Assembly (NCBI GenBank): GCA_041396705.1
Contig: JAWKYB010000010.1
Coordinates: forward strand, 124,001-188,000
Length of the DNA: 64,000 nt
DNA from: Alphaproteobacteria bacterium
GTDB lineage: Bacteria; Pseudomonadota; Alphaproteobacteria; CALKHQ01
Direction: 5' to 3'
The translations under genes were made by a program, and so were the position numbers. This document shows, piece after piece, positions 24,375 through 34,515 of the stretch; the first letter of the stretch is position 1, and the number at the start of each line of letters is the position of its first letter. The notes under the pieces were generated by a model, which was given only the letters and a program-made list of their open reading frames with translations, was not told the origin of the DNA and made no database searches.

Positions 24375-27127
24375 TGGCCCAGCCGCTCCAGGATCGCGGG
24401 AATATGCACCTGGTCGGCCTTGTAGTTGCCGGTCAGCGCATACATCGCCAGGTTGACGCCGAAGCGGAAGGCCATCTCGCGCTGGCGCTCGCCGCCGGGC
24501 AGCACCGGCAGCATGCCGCGGCCGTAGAGATCGATCGCCCAGGCGCCGGCCCAGTCGTTGCCGCCGATGATGACCGAGGAGACGCCGTCATAGCCGGCAT
24601 CCTCGTCGGCCACGATCCATACGTCGCCGCCGACGAAGCGGCCCGGGAAATCCGACAGCAGGTAGAAGGCCTTGCCCAGCACGTGGTCCGGCGGCACCGG
24701 CACCAGCGGCGGGATGTCGATGCCCTCGGCGATGGCCCGCAGGGCCAGCTCGGCATCGCTCGATCCGCCGATGCCGCCGCCGCCGGGCGCGGCGTCGCGG
24801 GTGTCGAACAGGATCACGCCGCCCTGGCGCAGATAGTGGTTGATGCGGTCGCGCGCGCCGTCGCTGAGCGGCTGCGCCTCCGGCACCACCGGCCAGTAGA
24901 TCAGCGGGAAGAAGGCGAGCTCGTCGACCTCGGGGTCGACGCCGATCGGCTCGCCCGGCTCGATCGCGGTGCGCTGGTTCAGCACGTAGCTCAGGCCCTG
25001 CAGACCGGCATGGCTGAGGTCGTCGACCTCGCGCACGCCGGTCCGGACATAGGCGAGGTGCACCTCCAGCGAGGCGGCGAGCGCGGCCTCGTCGAGCGCG
25101 CTCTGCGCACGCGCCGTGCCGTCCGGCAGCGCCAGCGCGAACCCGACCGCCAGCACGGCGGCCATCCGCCGGGTCGCCGGCGTCAGCAGCCCGCGCAAGT
25201 AGAGGCCGATCAGGATGTCGACCAGCAGGATCAGCAGGGCGGCGGCCAGCAGCCACGGCTGCAGGTCGACCTCCTTGGCGGCGGCATAGGGCCGCTCGAC
25301 CGCGCCGTCCGGCAGCGACGGCCAGCGCGACGGCGCCGCCACCTGGTCGCCCAGGTTCAGGGCCACGCGGGCGTTGTCGTGGCCGTAGTAGCCGGGCGGG
25401 TGCTGCGGTCCGATCACGTGGTCGCCCTCCGCCGACAGGTCGATCGCGGTGGCGATCGGGAACGCCTGGCTGGTCCGCCCGAAGCCGTCGATCAGCTCGA
25501 CCGGCGGCAAGAGGCCGCCCTGGTCGCCCTCGCCGCCGACGATGCCCTCGCTCAGGTCGACGATCCGGCGCAGCATGTCGACGAACAGGCCCGACAGCGG
25601 CAGGTTCGACCAGTCGGCGTTGGCGGTGACGTGAAACAGCACCAGCCAGCCGTCGCCGACCCGTTCCGCCGTCACCAGCGGCGTCCCGTCGGTCAGCCGT
25701 GCCCATGTCCGGCTGCCCAGGTCGACGGTCGGCTGGGCCAGCACCTGGCGGTCGACCGCGATGTCGACCGGCACCGGCAGGCCGACGAAGGGGCTGTTGG
25801 CGTCGAACGGCGCCAGCGACAGCGGCTCGCTCCATGACATCGCGCCGCCGGTGGTGCGGTCGCCCAGACGCAGCGGCACCGGCACCAGCGTGTCCTCGCC
25901 CTCGGCCAGCCGCGGGCCGGCGAACCGCACCAGCACGCCGCCCTCGCCGATCCAGGTGGCGAGGTCCTGCTGCTCGTCGCCGGTCAGCGGGCGCGCGTCG
26001 ACCAGCATCAGCACTGCCGGCGGGTTCTCCAGCAGGCCGGACAGGCTGCCCTGCTGCACCTCCGAATAGGGCTGCAGCGCGCGGCCGAGATAGTAGACCT
26101 CGCTCAGCAGCGGCTGGCCGCTGTCGGCGATGTCGTCGGTGACGACGCCGACCGGCCGGCGGCGCCAGCGGGAGTCGATCAGCAGGCTGGCACCGGCGCT
26201 GGTCTCGCCCTCGATCACCACGCGGGTCAGGTCGGCACGCACCGACTCCGGCAGCTCCAGCCGCAGCTCGGCGTCGGTCGCGCCCTCGTCCAGGGTGGCG
26301 GTGCTGCGGGTCAGCACGCGGCCGTCGTCGGCCATGGCCAGCACGGCGATCCCGTCAGGGCCCGCCGCACGGCGGGCGACCGGGACGACCAGCGCGTCGG
26401 CATCGGCCCGCGGCGGCAGGAGCAGGCGCGCGGCGTTGCGCGCGTCGTCCTGCATCACCGAGACCGGCCCGAGCGCGGTCAGCCGCTCCAGGGCGCGGAC
26501 CAGCGCGTCCTCGCCGGCCGCATCGGCCAGGATGCCGTCGCTGAGCCAGACCGTCTCCAGCGACAGGTCGTCGGCCAGGGTGGCGACGCGGTCGGCAACG
26601 GCCCGATAGTCAGCCGGCCAGGGCATCGGCGCCAGGCTCTGCGCGACGCTGCGCACCTCGCCGGCCGGCATCAGGTCGGTCATGCGCGGCCCCTCGCCCG
26701 TGGGCTGGTCGGCGGTGGACAGCAGCATCACCGGCCGCGCGTTGCGGTCGGCCTGGGCCAGCAGCTCGTCGAGCGCCGCCGTCTGGCGTTCCCAGTCGCG
26801 CGCCGCCGACCAGGCGTTGTCGACCACGATCAGCAGCGGGCCGCCGCCCTGCGGCGTCGCCGCCGGGTTCAGCAACGGGCGGGCCAGGGCCACGATCACC
26901 AGCGCCGCCAGCACCAGCCGCAGCAGGATCAGCCACCACGGCGTGCGTGCCGGCGTCTCTTCCTGCTGGCGCAGGCCGAACAGCAGCCGGATGGCGGGAA
27001 AGCGGATGCGCCGCGGCGCCGGCGGCGTGGCGCGCAGCAGCCACCAGATGATCGGCAGCACCAGCAGCGCCGCCAGCAGCCATGGCGTGGCGAAGGCAAT
27101 GCCGCTACCGGCCAGGAGGTCGCCCAT
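24371..27127 (-). CDS. DUF4159 protein with N-terminal BatA-like region
   Basis: A 918-aa membrane protein. Residues 1-95 hold two hydrophobic segments typical of BatA N-termini (FATPWLLAALLVLPIIWWLLRATPP; WWLILLRLVLAALVIVALARPLL). A vWA-like region (PLLIVVDNAWSAARDWERQTAALDELL) follows. Helices at about 620-665 precede a periplasmic C-terminal DUF4159 domain (HLAYVRTGVREVDDLSHAGLQGLSYVLNQRTAIEPGEPIGVDPEVDELAFFPLIYWPV). It lies 4 nt behind the DUF58 gene and overlaps the next gene by 4 nt, so the operon is tightly coupled. This fusion arrangement is, to my knowledge, standard in alphaproteobacteria. Confidence 0.83.
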   Translation of the reverse strand: MGDLLAGSGIAFATPWLLAALLVLPIIWWLLRATPPAPRRIRFPAIRLLFGLRQQEETPARTPWWLILLRLVLAALVIVALARPLLNPAATPQGGGPLLIVVDNAWSAARDWERQTAALDELLAQADRNARPVMLLSTADQPTGEGPRMTDLMPAGEVRSVAQSLAPMPWPADYRAVADRVATLADDLSLETVWLSDGILADAAGEDALVRALERLTALGPVSVMQDDARNAARLLLPPRADADALVVPVARRAAGPDGIAVLAMADDGRVLTRSTATLDEGATDAELRLELPESVRADLTRVVIEGETSAGASLLIDSRWRRRPVGVVTDDIADSGQPLLSEVYYLGRALQPYSEVQQGSLSGLLENPPAVLMLVDARPLTGDEQQDLATWIGEGGVLVRFAGPRLAEGEDTLVPVPLRLGDRTTGGAMSWSEPLSLAPFDANSPFVGLPVPVDIAVDRQVLAQPTVDLGSRTWARLTDGTPLVTAERVGDGWLVLFHVTANADWSNLPLSGLFVDMLRRIVDLSEGIVGGEGDQGGLLPPVELIDGFGRTSQAFPIATAIDLSAEGDHVIGPQHPPGYYGHDNARVALNLGDQVAAPSRWPSLPDGAVERPYAAAKEVDLQPWLLAAALLILLVDILIGLYLRGLLTPATRRMAAVLAVGFALALPDGTARAQSALDEAALAASLEVHLAYVRTGVREVDDLSHAGLQGLSYVLNQRTAIEPGEPIGVDPEVDELAFFPLIYWPVVPEAQPLSDGARDRINHYLRQGGVILFDTRDAAPGGGGIGGSSDAELALRAIAEGIDIPPLVPVPPDHVLGKAFYLLSDFPGRFVGGDVWIVADEDAGYDGVSSVIIGGNDWAGAWAIDLYGRGMLPVLPGGERQREMAFRFGVNLAMYALTGNYKADQVHIPAILERLGQ

Positions 27128-27131
27128 CCCG

Positions 27132-28010
27132 TCAGCCTCCGGCTATGGCGGTATAGGCCGCCAGCACCGCGGACTGCGCCGACTGCCCGGTGACGTGCAG
27201 CGCATAGGTCCAGCCGGCGTTGCGCGCGAGCGTGCGCACGCCCTCGACATGGGCCTCGATCCGGTCGACATAGTCGGTGCGCAGGCTTTCGGCCCGCCGC
27301 ACCAGCAGGCTGCCCTCGTCCTCCAGCCCCTCGAAGCGGGTGCGGCCGCGGAACGGCAGGTCGAGCTCGGCCGGGTCCAGCACCTGGATGAAATGGCCGC
27401 GCGCGCGCCGGTCGGTCAGCGCCCGCGCCAGCCGCTCGATCTCGTCCAATGGCGACAGCAGGTCGCCCACGATCAGCGCGTGGCTGTGCGCGCCGACGCA
27501 GTCGGGGATCGGCAGTCCGGCCTTGGCGTCGGCGCGGCGCCGCTGCACCTCGTCGGCCAGCCGCAGCAGCGCCATCCGGCCCATGCCCGGCCGCAGGTCG
27601 GGCGCGTCGGTGTCCGCCATCAGCGCGATGCGCTCGCCGCCGCGGCCCAGCAGCGACGCCATCGCCAGCATCAGCACGGCGCCGCGCTCGGCCTTGGTGG
27701 TAAGGTCGCGGTCGCTGGCGTAGTCCATCGACGGCGACTGGTCGGCCCAGAACCATACGGTCTGCGCCGCTTCCCATTCGGTCTCGCGGACATAGACCTG
27801 GCTGCCGCGCGCCGACCGGCGCCAGTCGATGCGCCGGATCGGGTCGCCGCCCTGGTAGCCGCGATACTGCCAGAAGGCGTCGCCCTGGCCGACGCGCCGG
27901 CGGCCGTGGCCGCCGGGCAGCACCGTGTTGGCGATCCGCTCGGCGGCGGCGAGCAGCGGCGGGAAGCTGCCGGCCAGCCGTTCGGCGGTGGAGAGCTGCG
28001 TGGTGGTCAA
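27132..28010 (-). CDS. DUF58 domain protein
   Basis: A 292-aa cytoplasmic protein. The DUF58 signature is GDPIRRIDWRRSARGSQVYVRETEWEAAQTVWFWADQSPSMDYAS, where the DQSPSM segment resembles a MIDAS-type vWA metal site. DUF58 proteins nearly always accompany MoxR ATPases, as here, and probably act as substrates or adaptors for the chaperone. It starts 31 nt after the moxR stop. Confidence 0.87.
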   Translation of the reverse strand: MTTTQLSTAERLAGSFPPLLAAAERIANTVLPGGHGRRRVGQGDAFWQYRGYQGGDPIRRIDWRRSARGSQVYVRETEWEAAQTVWFWADQSPSMDYASDRDLTTKAERGAVLMLAMASLLGRGGERIALMADTDAPDLRPGMGRMALLRLADEVQRRRADAKAGLPIPDCVGAHSHALIVGDLLSPLDEIERLARALTDRRARGHFIQVLDPAELDLPFRGRTRFEGLEDEGSLLVRRAESLRTDYVDRIEAHVEGVRTLARNAGWTYALHVTGQSAQSAVLAAYTAIAGG

Positions 28011-28041
28011 CTGCGTTCGCCGGTCGCCGCGCCTGCCGGGC

Positions 28042-29073
<1,032 letters not shown>

Positions 29074-29173
29074 GCTCGCATCTCCTGCTGGAGGACATTA
29101 CATAGACAACAAAGTCCCGCAGTCGGGACGCAAATGGGCGGCCTCACCGTCCGTGCCGTCACAATAAACGCCC

Positions 29174-29761
29174 ATGGACCATGCCATGAACCGGGCCATG
29201 CCCGAAACCGCCGCCAGCCGCGCCGACCAAGGCGCCGTTGCGGCCGCCCTGCCGGCCGCCGACGCATGCGGCCATTTCGGCCTGCGCATCGCCCGCGACG
29301 GGACATGGTTCTATCACGGCTCGCCCATAGGCCGCAAAGCGATCACAAAATTGTTTGCAACCGTTTTGCGGCGAGAAGATGACGGCAGCTACTGGCTGGT
29401 GACGCCGGCCGAGCGCGGCCGCATCGACGTCGACGAGGTGCCGTTCGTGGCGATCGACATGACGGTGGAATCGGCCGGCCGCGGCCAGCGCCTGATTTTC
29501 ACCACGAACCTGGACGAGACCGTCGTCGCCGGTCCGGCGCACCGTCTGTGGCTGGAGCCTGCGCCGGCCGGCGAGGAGGGCGTGCGCCCCTATGTCCATG
29601 TGCGCGACGGCCTGGTCGCGCGGCTGTCGCGGCCGGTGTTCTATCGCCTGGCGGAACTGGCGGAGGCCGACGACGACGGGACGCCGGGGGTGTGGAGCGA
29701 CGGCGCGTTCTTCGCGCTTGCGGCGGTGGGGCAGATGGAATCCGGAGAACGGCGACGGTGA
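29174..29761 (+). CDS. DUF1285 family protein
   Basis: A 195-aa soluble protein. The core segments GLRIARDGTWFYHGSPIGRKAITKLFATVLRREDDGSYWLVTPAERGRIDVDEVPFVAIDM are those of DUF1285, a small conserved proteobacterial family of unknown function. Its stop overlaps the GTG start of the Nudix gene, and the CCA-transferase gene follows, an order I recall from other alphaproteobacteria. It is divergent from moxR, with about 100 nt between. An in-frame ATG at 29186 is an alternative start. Confidence 0.85.
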   Translation: MDHAMNRAMPETAASRADQGAVAAALPAADACGHFGLRIARDGTWFYHGSPIGRKAITKLFATVLRREDDGSYWLVTPAERGRIDVDEVPFVAIDMTVESAGRGQRLIFTTNLDETVVAGPAHRLWLEPAPAGEEGVRPYVHVRDGLVARLSRPVFYRLAELAEADDDGTPGVWSDGAFFALAAVGQMESGERRR

Positions 29762-30387
29762 CGCTGGCCCAGCTCGAGCAGGCCTTTGCCGCGCAGAACG
29801 GGGCGCGGGTGCCGTGCGTGCGCGGCGACGCCGACCTCAATCCGGGCATGCATCCCAACCCGGCGACCCCGCCGGACATGCTGACCCCGGCGGCCGTGCT
29901 GGTGCCGGTGCTGCGCCGCGACGACGAGGACATGGTGCTGTTCACCGTGCGCCATCGCCGGCTGAAGCGCCACGCCGGCCAGATCAGCTTTCCCGGCGGC
30001 CGGATGGACCCCGACGACCGCGACGCGGTCGCGACCGCGCTGCGGGAGACGCACGAGGAGATCGGCCTGCCGCCCGAGGCGGTGCGGGTGCTGGGCGCGC
30101 TCGATTGTTACGTGACCCGGACTGGTTATCGCGTGACCCCTGTGGTCGGCGTCATCGAGGTGCCGCCGGCACTGGTGCTGTGCGACGACGAGGTCGAAGA
30201 GGCGTTCGAGGTGCCGCTGTCCTATGTGCTCGATCCGCGCAACCAGATGCGCGAGACCTGGGACGGCGACGGCCGCCGCGGCCAGTTCTACGCCATTCGC
30301 TTCGGCGCCCGTTACATCTGGGGCGCCACGGCCGGCATGCTGGTCAGCCTGGGCCAGTTCGTGCGCGGCGGCGGCTGGCTGCGCTGA
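29758..30387 (+). CDS. CoA-pyrophosphatase-type Nudix hydrolase
   Basis: A 209-aa Nudix enzyme. The Nudix box is GGRMDPDDRDAVATALRETHEEIG (G-x5-E replaced by G-x5-D at its start, REx2EE intact). The preceding LKRHAGQISFPGG is the UPF0035 signature that marks CoA pyrophosphohydrolases, which cleave CoA to 3',5'-ADP and 4'-phosphopantetheine. GTG at 29758 overlaps the DUF1285 stop as GTGA, indicating coupled translation. Confidence 0.88.
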   Translation: MTLAQLEQAFAAQNGARVPCVRGDADLNPGMHPNPATPPDMLTPAAVLVPVLRRDDEDMVLFTVRHRRLKRHAGQISFPGGRMDPDDRDAVATALRETHEEIGLPPEAVRVLGALDCYVTRTGYRVTPVVGVIEVPPALVLCDDEVEEAFEVPLSYVLDPRNQMRETWDGDGRRGQFYAIRFGARYIWGATAGMLVSLGQFVRGGGWLR

Positions 30388-30427
30388 TGCCCGCCGGGAT
30401 GGCGCCAGCCGCGGGTCGCCGTTCGGC

Positions 30428-31702
30428 ATGAGCGCGCCGCCGACGCTGGCCGCCCAGGACTGGCTGCGCGCGGCGCCGCTGCGGCGCCTGTTCGCCGCAT
30501 TCCCGCCGGGCAGCCTGCGTTGCGTCGGCGGCTGCATCCGCGATTCCCTCGCCGGACTGCCGGTCAAGGACATCGATCTCGCCACGCCGCTGTCGCCGGA
30601 CGCGGTGATGGCGCGGCTGCGCGCCGCCCGCATCGCTGCCGTGCCGACCGGCATCAGACACGGCACGGTGACCGCCGTGATCCGGCACCGGCCGTATGAG
30701 ATCACCACGCTGCGCCACGACGTCGAGACCGACGGCCGGCACGCGACCGTCGCCTTCATCGACGACTGGGAGGCGGATGCGGCCCGGCGCGACCTGACCA
30801 TCAACGCCATCTATTGCGATGCCGACGGCACGCTGTTCGACCCGTTCGGCGGCGCCGACGACCTCGCCGCCGGCCGCGTCCGCTTCGTCGGCGACGCCCA
30901 TGCGCGGATCACCGAGGACTATCTGCGGCTGATGCGGTTCTTCCGGTTCCACGCCCGCTATGGCCGCGGCGCGCCGGATGCCGAAGCGCTGGCGGCGGCG
31001 CGCGCGCTGGCCCCGGGCCTCGCCCGCCTGTCGGCGGAGCGGGTGCACGACGAGCTGATGAAGCTGCTGGCCGGGCCGCGCGCCGATGCCGTCCTGGCGC
31101 TGATGGCCGCCAACGGTATCCTGCCGCATGTCGACCCCGCGGTCCGCGACGTCGACCGGCTGGCGCGGCTGGTGGCGGCCGAGACGCTGGCGGCCGGACA
31201 GCTGCCGGGGGTGCGACCGGACGCGGTGCGCAGGCTGGCCGCCCTGCTTGGGGATGGCGCCGGCGCCGGCGCCGACGGGATCGGCCAGCGGCTGCGCCTG
31301 TCGAACAAGGAGATCAAGCGGGTCGGCCGGGCGCTGGCACTGCGGCCGGCCATGTCGCCGACGCACGAACGCCGCACGCGCCGGCTGCTGATTTACGAGC
31401 TCGGCGCGGAGACCTATCGCGACCGCTGCCTGCTGCGCTGGGCATCGGCACCGGCCGAGGGCACGGCGGAGGCCTGGATCGTTCAGCTCGCCGAGGCGGA
31501 GAGCTGGCAGCAACCGCAGTTCCCGCTCGGCGGCGCCGACGTGCTCGACCTCGGCGTCGCCACCGGCCCCCGGGTCGGCCGCCTGCTCGATGCGGTTCGC
31601 GACTGGTGGCGCGACGGCGGCTTCGTCGCCGACCGCGAGAGCTGCCTGGCCGAACTGCGGGCCCGCGCCGCGCTGCCGGACGGCCGCAAGCTCAGGGGTT
31701 GA
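30428..31702 (+). CDS. cca: CCA tRNA nucleotidyltransferase / poly(A) polymerase family
   Basis: A 424-aa class II nucleotidyltransferase that builds or repairs the CCA 3' end of tRNA. The head domain has LRCVGGCIRDSLAGLPVKDIDLAT (DxD metal motif), then RHGTVTAVI and DDWEADAARRDLTINAIY (the RRDxxxN nucleotide-specificity motif). The neck region is RITEDYLRLMRFFRFHARYG. It overlaps or abuts DUF1285 and Nudix genes as a three-gene unit. The length is normal for alphaproteobacterial members. Its 3' end overlaps the convergent exported-protein gene by about 11 nt. Confidence 0.9.
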   Translation: MSAPPTLAAQDWLRAAPLRRLFAAFPPGSLRCVGGCIRDSLAGLPVKDIDLATPLSPDAVMARLRAARIAAVPTGIRHGTVTAVIRHRPYEITTLRHDVETDGRHATVAFIDDWEADAARRDLTINAIYCDADGTLFDPFGGADDLAAGRVRFVGDAHARITEDYLRLMRFFRFHARYGRGAPDAEALAAARALAPGLARLSAERVHDELMKLLAGPRADAVLALMAANGILPHVDPAVRDVDRLARLVAAETLAAGQLPGVRPDAVRRLAALLGDGAGAGADGIGQRLRLSNKEIKRVGRALALRPAMSPTHERRTRRLLIYELGAETYRDRCLLRWASAPAEGTAEAWIVQLAEAESWQQPQFPLGGADVLDLGVATGPRVGRLLDAVRDWWRDGGFVADRESCLAELRARAALPDGRKLRG

Positions 31703-32270
31703 TGTCGTCCATGACGTCTTCGACCCGGATCAGGCGCCCGGTCACGGTTCGTCCGACCTCGCCGTCGCGCTCGCTGGAGAAGGTGAGGTCGAGGCCGCTG
31801 TCGTTGAGCGCGCGGCGGAACACGGCAAGCTCATAATAGCCGTCGTCCTCCAGTACGAAGGAATAGACCAGCAGCACGCCGTCGGCGATCCGCGCCCACT
31901 GCAGCGCGTCGCCGGCCACCATGTTGGTCTCGCCGCGGGTGGCGAACACGTCGCGCTGGAAATCGCGCCGGTAAACGCCGTCGATGTCGGATTCGACGAA
32001 CGACATCACCGAGCTGCGCCGGCGCACGTCCGGCGACAGCCGGTCGCCGTGGTGGTTGACGGTGATCGATTCGATGCGGAAGCCGTGGTCGGTGCTGGTG
32101 ATGGTCACGTCGATGTCGCGGATCTCCGGCTCGCCCGCCGCATTGGTGCCGGCTTCCGCCCGGCCGACATAGGTGCCGAGGAACGGCTCGTAGGGTTCCG
32201 CCGCCAGGGCGGTCGCGGCGCTCGTCACCGCCAGCAGCGCCGCCGCGATCGCGGCCCGCCGGGCGCTCAA
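31692..32270 (-). CDS. Hypothetical exported protein, translationally coupled
   Basis: A 192-aa exported protein. The start is inferred as TTG at 32270 because it overlaps the TGA of the preceding gene (TTGA) and yields an uninterrupted signal peptide (RRAAIAAALLAVTSAATALA-AEP). The mature region is beta-rich (PFLGTYVGRAEAG, IRDIDVTITSTDHGFRIESITVNHHGDR), resembling a lipocalin-like barrel. The partner gene upstream has a similar GxWVGxSIEV opening, so the two may be diverged paralogs. No function is recognised. Confidence 0.65.
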   Translation of the reverse strand: MSARRAAIAAALLAVTSAATALAAEPYEPFLGTYVGRAEAGTNAAGEPEIRDIDVTITSTDHGFRIESITVNHHGDRLSPDVRRRSSVMSFVESDIDGVYRRDFQRDVFATRGETNMVAGDALQWARIADGVLLVYSFVLEDDGYYELAVFRRALNDSGLDLTFSSERDGEVGRTVTGRLIRVEDVMDDINP

Positions 32271-32821
32271 CGCCGCACCATGGTAAACAGGGCACGCGCG
32301 ACCGGCACGTCGTCGGTGCTGATGGTCAGCACGCCGCTCAGCACGCCGTCGCCGGGGATGAGGCGGTAGACCACCAGCATGCGCCGGCCGCTGTCCTCGT
32401 CGAGCTGCAGCCGGCCGAGGTCGAATGCGTCCGCACCGCTGAACGCCCACATCAGCGGCTCGCCGTCGAAGATGTCGACCTCGTCGCTGGCCTGGAAATA
32501 GCCGGGCCGCCGCGCCGCCTCGAAATCGGCGCTGATCCGCTCCCACTCGATATCGCCGTCGTCGATGACCGGGGCCGACCACTCGGCCTCGAACTCGCTG
32601 GCATTGCCGCGCAGTGCCACCGCCAGCGCGTCGGCCGAAACGCCGGGCATCTCGCCGGCGACGACCTCGATGCTGTCGCCGACCCAATTGCCGGCCAGGC
32701 TGTCGACCGCGACCTGCGCGTGCGCCGGCAGGGTCGCCAGCACGACCGCGCCGAGCGCGGCAAGACCGGCGCACCGCGCGGTGCGCGCGGCGAAATCGGG
32801 AATGCTGCGATCCATGCTCAT
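32267..32821 (-). CDS. Hypothetical exported protein
   Basis: A 184-aa exported protein. The signal peptide ends with LAALGAVVLATLPAHA-QVA. The mature part starts LAGNWVGDSIEVVAGEMPG and continues as alternating strands (GRLQLDEDSGRRMLVVYRLIPGDGVLSGVLTISTDDVPVARALFTMVRR). The ATG at 32821 or 32815 may be used. It is transcribed together with the coupled gene downstream. No known domain is recognised. Confidence 0.68.
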   Translation of the reverse strand: MSMDRSIPDFAARTARCAGLAALGAVVLATLPAHAQVAVDSLAGNWVGDSIEVVAGEMPGVSADALAVALRGNASEFEAEWSAPVIDDGDIEWERISADFEAARRPGYFQASDEVDIFDGEPLMWAFSGADAFDLGRLQLDEDSGRRMLVVYRLIPGDGVLSGVLTISTDDVPVARALFTMVRR

Positions 32822-32913
32822 GCGGCTCAATCTAGTCGTGCTGCCGGGACCCGCCAAGGGCAACTCGACTGACGGCCGGGCAACAGCGCGTGATTGGACC
32901 GCGGCGGGCCGGT

Positions 32914-33804
32914 TCAGGGCCAGCGTACCTCGGGCGGCAGCGACATCAGGATCGCCTCGGTGTTGCCGCCGGTCATCAGGCCGAACTTGGTGCCGCGGTC
33001 GTAGATCAGGTTGAACTCGGCATAGCGGCCGCGCTTGACCAGCAGGGCCTCGCGCTGCTCCGCCGTCCAGGGCGCATCGAAGTGGCGCCGGACGATCGCC
33101 GGATAGACGTCGAGGAACGCCTCGCCGACCGCCCGGGTGAACGCGAAGTCGGCCTCCCAGTCGCCGGAATCGAGGTTGTCGTAGAAGATGCCGCCGACGC
33201 CGCGCGGCTCGTCGCGGTGCGGCAGGAAGAAATAGCGGTCGCACCACGCCTTGTATTCTTCATAGTAGCCGGGGTCGGCGCCGTCGCACGCCGCCTTCAT
33301 CGCGGCGTGGAAATCGGCGGTGTCGGCCGCCACCGGAAAGGTCGGGGTCAGGTCGGCGCCGCCGCCGAACCAGCCCTGGCTGGTGACGATGTGGCGGGTG
33401 TTCATGTGGACCGCCGGCACCAGTGGCGAGCACATGTGGGCGACCAGCGAGATGCCGCTGGCCCAGAACCGGCCGTCGCCGGCCGCGCCGGGGATCTGGC
33501 GGCGGAACTCCTCGGAAAAGGTGCCGTGCACGGTGGAGACGTTGACGCCGACCTTCTCGAACACGCGCCCGCGCATGATCGACATCACCCCGCCGCCGCC
33601 GTCGCCGCCGTCCCGGTCGGGCCGCTGCCAGGCCTTGCGTGCGAACCGGCCGGCCGGCAGGCCGGCATTCGGGCCGGCGTGGTCGGCCTCGACGGCCTCG
33701 AAGGCGGCGCAGATGCGGTCGCGCAGCGTCTCGAACCAGGCGCGCGCACGCTGCTTGTGCTCCGCGGTCGGGTCGTCGTCGGCGGCTGGTGCCATCTGGG
33801 TCAT
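32914..33804 (-). CDS. hemF: Oxygen-dependent coproporphyrinogen-III oxidase
   Basis: A 296-aa cytoplasmic enzyme of haem synthesis that oxidatively decarboxylates coproporphyrinogen III to protoporphyrinogen IX using O2. Recognition is secure: GGVMSIMRGRVFEKVGVNVSTVHG, WFGGGADLTP, KAWCDRYFFLPHRDEPRGVGGIFYD and the signature FNLIYDRGTKFGL near the C-terminus. The ATG at 33804 overlaps the trmL stop. Placement beside petABC is common in Rhodospirillales and ties haem supply to cytochrome production. Confidence 0.95.
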   Translation of the reverse strand: MTQMAPAADDDPTAEHKQRARAWFETLRDRICAAFEAVEADHAGPNAGLPAGRFARKAWQRPDRDGGDGGGGVMSIMRGRVFEKVGVNVSTVHGTFSEEFRRQIPGAAGDGRFWASGISLVAHMCSPLVPAVHMNTRHIVTSQGWFGGGADLTPTFPVAADTADFHAAMKAACDGADPGYYEEYKAWCDRYFFLPHRDEPRGVGGIFYDNLDSGDWEADFAFTRAVGEAFLDVYPAIVRRHFDAPWTAEQREALLVKRGRYAEFNLIYDRGTKFGLMTGGNTEAILMSLPPEVRWP

Positions 33805-34289
33805 CTGATCCCTTTCCCTTCGCTTGGCGCCGCCGATGCCGTCGGAAAGGCATCGAGCTGGCGCAGCGCCTCGCCGGCCACCATTGCCGCCGCGATCGCC
33901 ACGTTCAGCGAGCGCGCGGCGATCGGCACCCGCACCTGCACCGGGCAGGCGGCGTGCACCGCCGCCGGCACGCCGGCGCTCTCGCGGCCCAGCAGCAGCA
34001 CGTCGGCCGGGTCGAAGCCGAACCGAGTGTGCGCCTGCGCCGCCCGTGTGGTCAGCAGGACCAAGCGTCGCGATTCCGCCGCCATGGTTTCGCAAAAGGC
34101 GGCCCACGAGCGGTGACGGCGCATCTCGGCCAGTCCGCCGTAGTCCATCGCGACCCGACGCAGGCGGCGGTCGTCGAGGACGAACCCGCAGGGCTCGATG
34201 ATCTCCACCGGCATCGCCAGGCAGGCGCCGAGCCGCAGGATCGCGCCGGTGTTCTGGGGGATGTCGGGCTGGTAGAGCGCGAATCGCAT
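33801..34289 (-). CDS. trmL: tRNA (cytidine(34)-2'-O)-methyltransferase
   Basis: A 162-aa SPOUT methyltransferase, the minimal size typical of TrmL, which 2'-O-methylates the wobble base of leucine tRNAs using SAM. Diagnostic segments are MRFALYQPDIPQNTGAILRLGA at the N-terminus, LLLGRESAGVP, and the trefoil-knot region VPIAARSLNVAIAAAMVAGEALRQL. It overlaps hemF by 4 nt (ATGA) and is divergent from petA. Confidence 0.92.
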   Translation of the reverse strand: MRFALYQPDIPQNTGAILRLGACLAMPVEIIEPCGFVLDDRRLRRVAMDYGGLAEMRRHRSWAAFCETMAAESRRLVLLTTRAAQAHTRFGFDPADVLLLGRESAGVPAAVHAACPVQVRVPIAARSLNVAIAAAMVAGEALRQLDAFPTASAAPSEGKGIR

Positions 34290-34515
34290 GGGCTTGCCTA
34301 TCGAGGCCAGACTGGTGCACTTAGTCTGGCGTGCCGAATCGTCCGGTTTCGCGCCCGCGCGCTGTGTCAGGTTGTCGCGTTGGCGGGGGTCCGGGCGCCG
34401 GTATAACTCGCTGTCCAAACGGATGGTGCGCAGGCCGGTCAACGCTGCGCGCCATCTGCCTGTCTGTTGCTCTGAAGAAGCCTCGCGAAAATACGGGCGA
34501 AATCTGGAGGGTTCC